Of a stretch of 14,228 nucleotides of DNA, positions 12,010 to 14,228 are shown piece by piece. The DNA is taken from positions 1 to 14,228 of the forward strand of contig JAFQSI010000017.1 of the NCBI GenBank assembly GCA_017409645.1, given 5' to 3'. The notes below the pieces were generated by a model that saw only the letters and a program-made list of their open reading frames with translations, ran no database searches and was not told the DNA's origin. How positions within the stretch are numbered: position 1 is the first letter of the stretch; every line of letters starts with the position of its first letter. The DNA comes from Oscillospiraceae bacterium (GTDB lineage: Bacteria > Bacillota > Clostridia > Oscillospirales > Oscillospiraceae). The position numbers were made by a program, and so were the translations under genes.

Positions 12010-13656
12010 TCAGTTGTTTTTGATTTTGATGATATCGGAATGCTCCCGGCCGAAGGCCATGAGCTGCTCCATCTGTTTGTTCTGTTCCGGCTTTGCCGTC
12101 CGGTCCACCACCTTGACGGTGACGGGTCTGCCCAGGATCACGCTGGCCTTTCTCGCCGCCAGATCCCGGATCTCGGGCTTGTCCACCATCTGCGCCACGA
12201 AGGCGTTGGCACAGATCAGTCCCACCCGGTTTTCCCGGACACGGCCCCGGATGGGGGCGTTCTCCGTGGCGGTGAAGAAGCCGATCAAAGCCCTCGGCAG
12301 CTCCGGCCGCATGGCCGCCGCCAGATCCGCCCAGAATCCGATGGGCGTGTCGTCCTTGGCGCTCTGCTTCGGTGCAGCGGCGGGCTCCGGCGCGTCCGGG
12401 TCCGGAGGCGCCTGGTCGTCGTCAATGGGCGGCGGACCGTCGTCGTCCACCGTGTCGGCGGGCTTCGTCTGCTGCACGGGAGCCGCAAGGGCGGGCGCGG
12501 CAAAATTGCCGGTCCGCAGCTGCTCCTCCAATTTGGAGATCCGGGCGTTCAGGGCCTCGGCGTCCATCTGCAGGGCCGGGTCGCACAGGTTCATGATGCA
12601 AAGCTCCGCGTCCAGCCGCCGGCTGGAGCTGCGGGTAAAGCCCGCGGCGGTGGTTTGCAGCAGTCCGATCATCCGCACCAGCTCTCCCGCGGAGAAGCGG
12701 CCGACCAGACTTTTTGCGTCCGCGTCGGAGGCCACGCCCGAGAGCATGGAAATGCCCGATTCCGGGGCCGTTTTCAGGATCATCAGATCCCGGCACAGGC
12801 TCGCCAGCTCGTCGATCAGGGCGGCGACGTCCTTGCCGTCGGCGTAGAGCCGGTTGAACAGCTCCAGGGCACCTCTCGTATTTTTGTCCGCTGCGAAAGC
12901 CAGCATCTGTCCGCAGGTCTGCTCGCCGGCGATGCCCAGGCACTCATAGACCCGCTGGGCCGTCAGCTCGCCCACCGTCGCGGACGCGCACTGATCGAGA
13001 AGGCTCAGGCCGTCGCGCATGCCGCCGTCGGCCAGCCGGGCCAGGACCCGGGCCGCTCCGTCGTCCAGCTCGATGCCCTCCTGATAGGACACATACTGCA
13101 GTCTCGCGGCGATATCCTCCGGGGTGATCCGCCGGAAGGAGAACCGCTGGCACCGGCTGAGGATCGTCGCCGGGACCTTGTGCAGCTCCGTGGTCGCCAG
13201 GATGAACAGCAGATGCTCCGGCGGCTCCTCGATGATCTTCAGCAGGGCGTTGAAGGCCTCGATGGTCAGCATGTGGACCTCATCGATGATGAAGACCCGC
13301 TTTTTCACCGTGGCCGGGGTATAGATGGCCTCGTCCCGCAGCTCCCGGACGTCATCGATCCGGCGGTTGGAGGCCGCGTCCATCTCGTAAACATCCGTGC
13401 AGGTGCCGGCGTCAATGGACCGGCAGCTCTCACAGACGTTGCAGGGGTTTCCGTTCTGGGGATTCAGGCAGTTGACGGCCTTCGAAAGGATCTTGGCGCA
13501 GCTGGTCTTGCCGGTACCCCGGGAGCCGGTGAACAGATACGCATGGCTCATATGCCCGGACAAAAGCTGCGTCTTCAGCGTCTGCGTCACAGCCCCCTGA
13601 CCAACCACATCGTCAAAGGTCTGAGGACGATATTTTCTGTATAAGGCTTGGTACAC
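12010..13656 (-). CDS. dnaX: DNA polymerase III subunit gamma/tau
   Basis: Clamp-loader ATPase that opens the sliding clamp and organises the replisome. It has 548 residues. The AAA+ domain shows Walker A GSRGTGKT (44-51), zinc cysteines 63, 72, 75 and 78, Walker B IIDEVHM (123-129), sensor-1 ATTE (154-157) and the arginine-finger SRC (167-169). A Pro/Asp/Ala-rich linker (about 404-440, PPPIDDDQAPPDPDAP) separates it from a C-terminal tau-like domain of about 110 residues. I see no slippery A-AAA-AAG site for making a short gamma. The start is GTG at 13656, with GGAGGTG 5-6 bases ahead. It is first in dnaX-ybaB-recR. The SRP RNA upstream, a common Firmicutes neighbour, is separated from it by an inserted element. 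Confidence 0.97.
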   Translation of the reverse strand: MYQALYRKYRPQTFDDVVGQGAVTQTLKTQLLSGHMSHAYLFTGSRGTGKTSCAKILSKAVNCLNPQNGNPCNVCESCRSIDAGTCTDVYEMDAASNRRIDDVRELRDEAIYTPATVKKRVFIIDEVHMLTIEAFNALLKIIEEPPEHLLFILATTELHKVPATILSRCQRFSFRRITPEDIAARLQYVSYQEGIELDDGAARVLARLADGGMRDGLSLLDQCASATVGELTAQRVYECLGIAGEQTCGQMLAFAADKNTRGALELFNRLYADGKDVAALIDELASLCRDLMILKTAPESGISMLSGVASDADAKSLVGRFSAGELVRMIGLLQTTAAGFTRSSSRRLDAELCIMNLCDPALQMDAEALNARISKLEEQLRTGNFAAPALAAPVQQTKPADTVDDDGPPPIDDDQAPPDPDAPEPAAAPKQSAKDDTPIGFWADLAAAMRPELPRALIGFFTATENAPIRGRVRENRVGLICANAFVAQMVDKPEIRDLAARKASVILGRPVTVKVVDRTAKPEQNKQMEQLMAFGREHSDIIKIKNN

Positions 13657-13684
13657 TGGCTCACCTCCGGTTCGACAAATTGAG

Positions 13685-13709
13685 AATTGATAATTGAGAA
13701 TGGAGAATT
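13685..13709 (+). repeat. Terminal inverted repeat, left copy (25 bp)
   Basis: It starts AATTGATAATTGAGAATGG and is the exact reverse complement of 14060-14084. It contains two bases of the ancestral TAA stop of the S23-type gene (13708-13710). Confidence 0.9.
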
Positions 13710-14052
13710 ATTCCTTGGATGTCTTTACGATTGCAACCAGCATCTTCTTCACCTGTACACAATCGTCATAAACAGATGCAAACTCATGATTGCTCAGGTA
13801 ATCCGTTGCGTGGAGAAGGCGAAGCCAATACTCTGCTTCCGCAGCTTACTTGAGTGCAATATTAATCTTTGACAAAAAATCTGCTCTGCTTTGGGCCTGT
13901 TGTGCCTCTGCTACATTTGCACCGATGCTTGTACCGCTTCTCAACAACTGCTTGGACAGAACAAATTCCTTCTTTTCAGAGCGCAAATACCGGTAAAGCC
14001 TAACGATCCGAATCGCAAATTGAAAACTCTTTTCTTCGACGACATTGGACAT
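13708..14052 (-). pseudogene. Four-helix-bundle protein (S23/IVP family), broken by an in-frame TAA
   Basis: Member of the four-helix-bundle family found in 23S rRNA intervening sequences and as scattered small genes; its biochemical role is not established. From the ATG at 14052 the protein reads MSNVVEEKSFQFAIRIVRLY, then VLSKQLLRSGTSIGANVAEA and ADFLSKINIALK, 68 residues in all. It stops at TAA (13846-13848). The same frame then continues with AAEAEYWLRLLHATDYL and on to KTSKE before TAA at 13708, giving a normal length of about 114. In relatives the position after IALK is typically Glu, so a single GAA-to-TAA change would explain the break. A TTG start at 14082 would extend the protein into the inverted repeat and is less likely. 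Confidence 0.82.
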
Positions 14053-14059
14053 AATTCTC

Positions 14060-14084
14060 AATTCTCCATTCTCAATTATCAATT
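14060..14084 (-). repeat. Terminal inverted repeat, right copy (25 bp)
   Basis: Exact inverted copy of 13685-13709. Read on the minus strand it carries GGAG about 11 bases ahead of the S23-type gene's ATG. Confidence 0.9.
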
Positions 14085-14104
14085 ACGAAAATCGTCTGGC
14101 TCAT

Positions 14105-14228
14105 AACAAGATCGCACACCCACATTTGAACGAGCTGAACACCCGGAACCTGAGCAGTTAACTCAAGAACGGCTGCCTCGCGGCACACGGAACGATCCGC
14201 TTAGTGCTGCTTGGTTCCCCACCTGACA
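14105..14228 (-). ncRNA. ffs: Signal recognition particle RNA (partial, 5' part off the right edge)
   Basis: RNA core of the signal recognition particle, which targets nascent membrane proteins. On the minus strand the window opens with the conserved apical helix-8 sequence GTCAGGTGGGGAACC, then AAGCAGC. It has the GGAA tetraloop and the asymmetric-loop bases bound by Ffh. It continues with GUGUGCCGCGAGGCAGCC and at least 60 further bases. That 3' arm is too long for the 4.5S type and fits the large Firmicutes form with an Alu-like domain. The 3' end is uncertain (about 14100-14115) because no terminator is visible. Location upstream of dnaX is typical of Firmicutes. Confidence 0.85.

Larger units (their letters stand above)
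13685..14084. mobile_element. Inverted-repeat element carrying a four-helix-bundle (S23/IVP-type) gene
   Basis: An AT-rich segment of about 400 bp in GC-rich surroundings is bounded by perfect 25-bp inverted repeats at 13685-13709 and 14060-14084 (AATTGATAATTGAGAATGG at each outer end). It lies between the SRP RNA and dnaX. The only gene inside is a four-helix-bundle protein of the 23S rRNA intervening-sequence type. The right repeat supplies its GGAG ribosome binding site and the left repeat contains its stop codon. No transposase is present and I see no clear target-site duplication outside the repeats, so it would have to move in trans or with RNA-level help. Its mobility is inference. Confidence 0.65.

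Noticed and set aside
13657..13684. A dnaX promoter supplied by the left inverted repeat
   Set aside because: The AT-rich repeat read towards dnaX has no -35/-10 pair with acceptable spacing. dnaX is more likely transcribed from the SRP RNA side or a site outside view.
9408..14052. TAA recoded as a sense codon, because two genes (xpaC and the S23-type gene) both read through TAA into conserved sequence
   Set aside because: TAA is the proper terminal stop of at least three intact genes in the window (the pncB-coupled membrane protein, the P-loop kinase and ybaB), each ending at the expected place. Two independent nonsense changes or base errors are simpler.

Overview
This is a GC-rich window from a Gram-positive anaerobe, most likely a gut Clostridia of the Oscillospiraceae/Ruminococcaceae type. 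The evidence is the dnaX-ybaB-recR operon placed downstream of an SRP RNA, the Firmicutes-style xpaC-telA pair, strong AGGAGG ribosome binding sites, near-consensus sigma-A promoters with 17-bp spacers, and dense multi-hairpin repeats in the gaps between genes. No tools were run, so family names rest on reading motifs by eye.

Left part (1-5112): a partial rpmE (L31) and an M29 aminopeptidase lie on the minus strand. Divergent from them is a plus-strand pair, a stand-alone homocysteine S-methyltransferase-family protein translationally coupled to a biotin ligase without the HTH domain. A separately promoted single-pass membrane protein with a Glu-rich hexapeptide-repeat tail follows and ends at a strong terminator. 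A nucleotidyltransferase and a small GIY-YIG protein are on the minus strand.

Middle (5085-8232): pncB (NAD salvage) is translationally coupled to a small integral membrane protein of unknown function, and that operon ends at a perfect 10-bp terminator hairpin. Divergent from pncB is a small P-loop kinase-like protein. It converges, with only 6 bp between stop codons, on a small lipoprotein gene.

Right part (8200-14228): the xpaC-telA operon has xpaC interrupted by an in-frame TAA. Next comes a long multi-hairpin repeat, then the recR-ybaB-dnaX recombination/replication operon, with a second repeat of similar architecture between ybaB and dnaX. Between dnaX and the SRP RNA sits an AT-rich insertion with perfect 25-bp terminal inverted repeats. 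It carries a four-helix-bundle (S23/IVP-type) gene that is also broken by an in-frame TAA.

Most of the window is housekeeping sequence. The points most worth attention are the S23-type inverted-repeat element, the two nonsense-interrupted genes, the paired multi-hairpin repeats around recR-ybaB, the pncB-coupled membrane protein and the acidic repeat protein. I see no defence system, CRISPR array, prophage or biosynthetic cluster.
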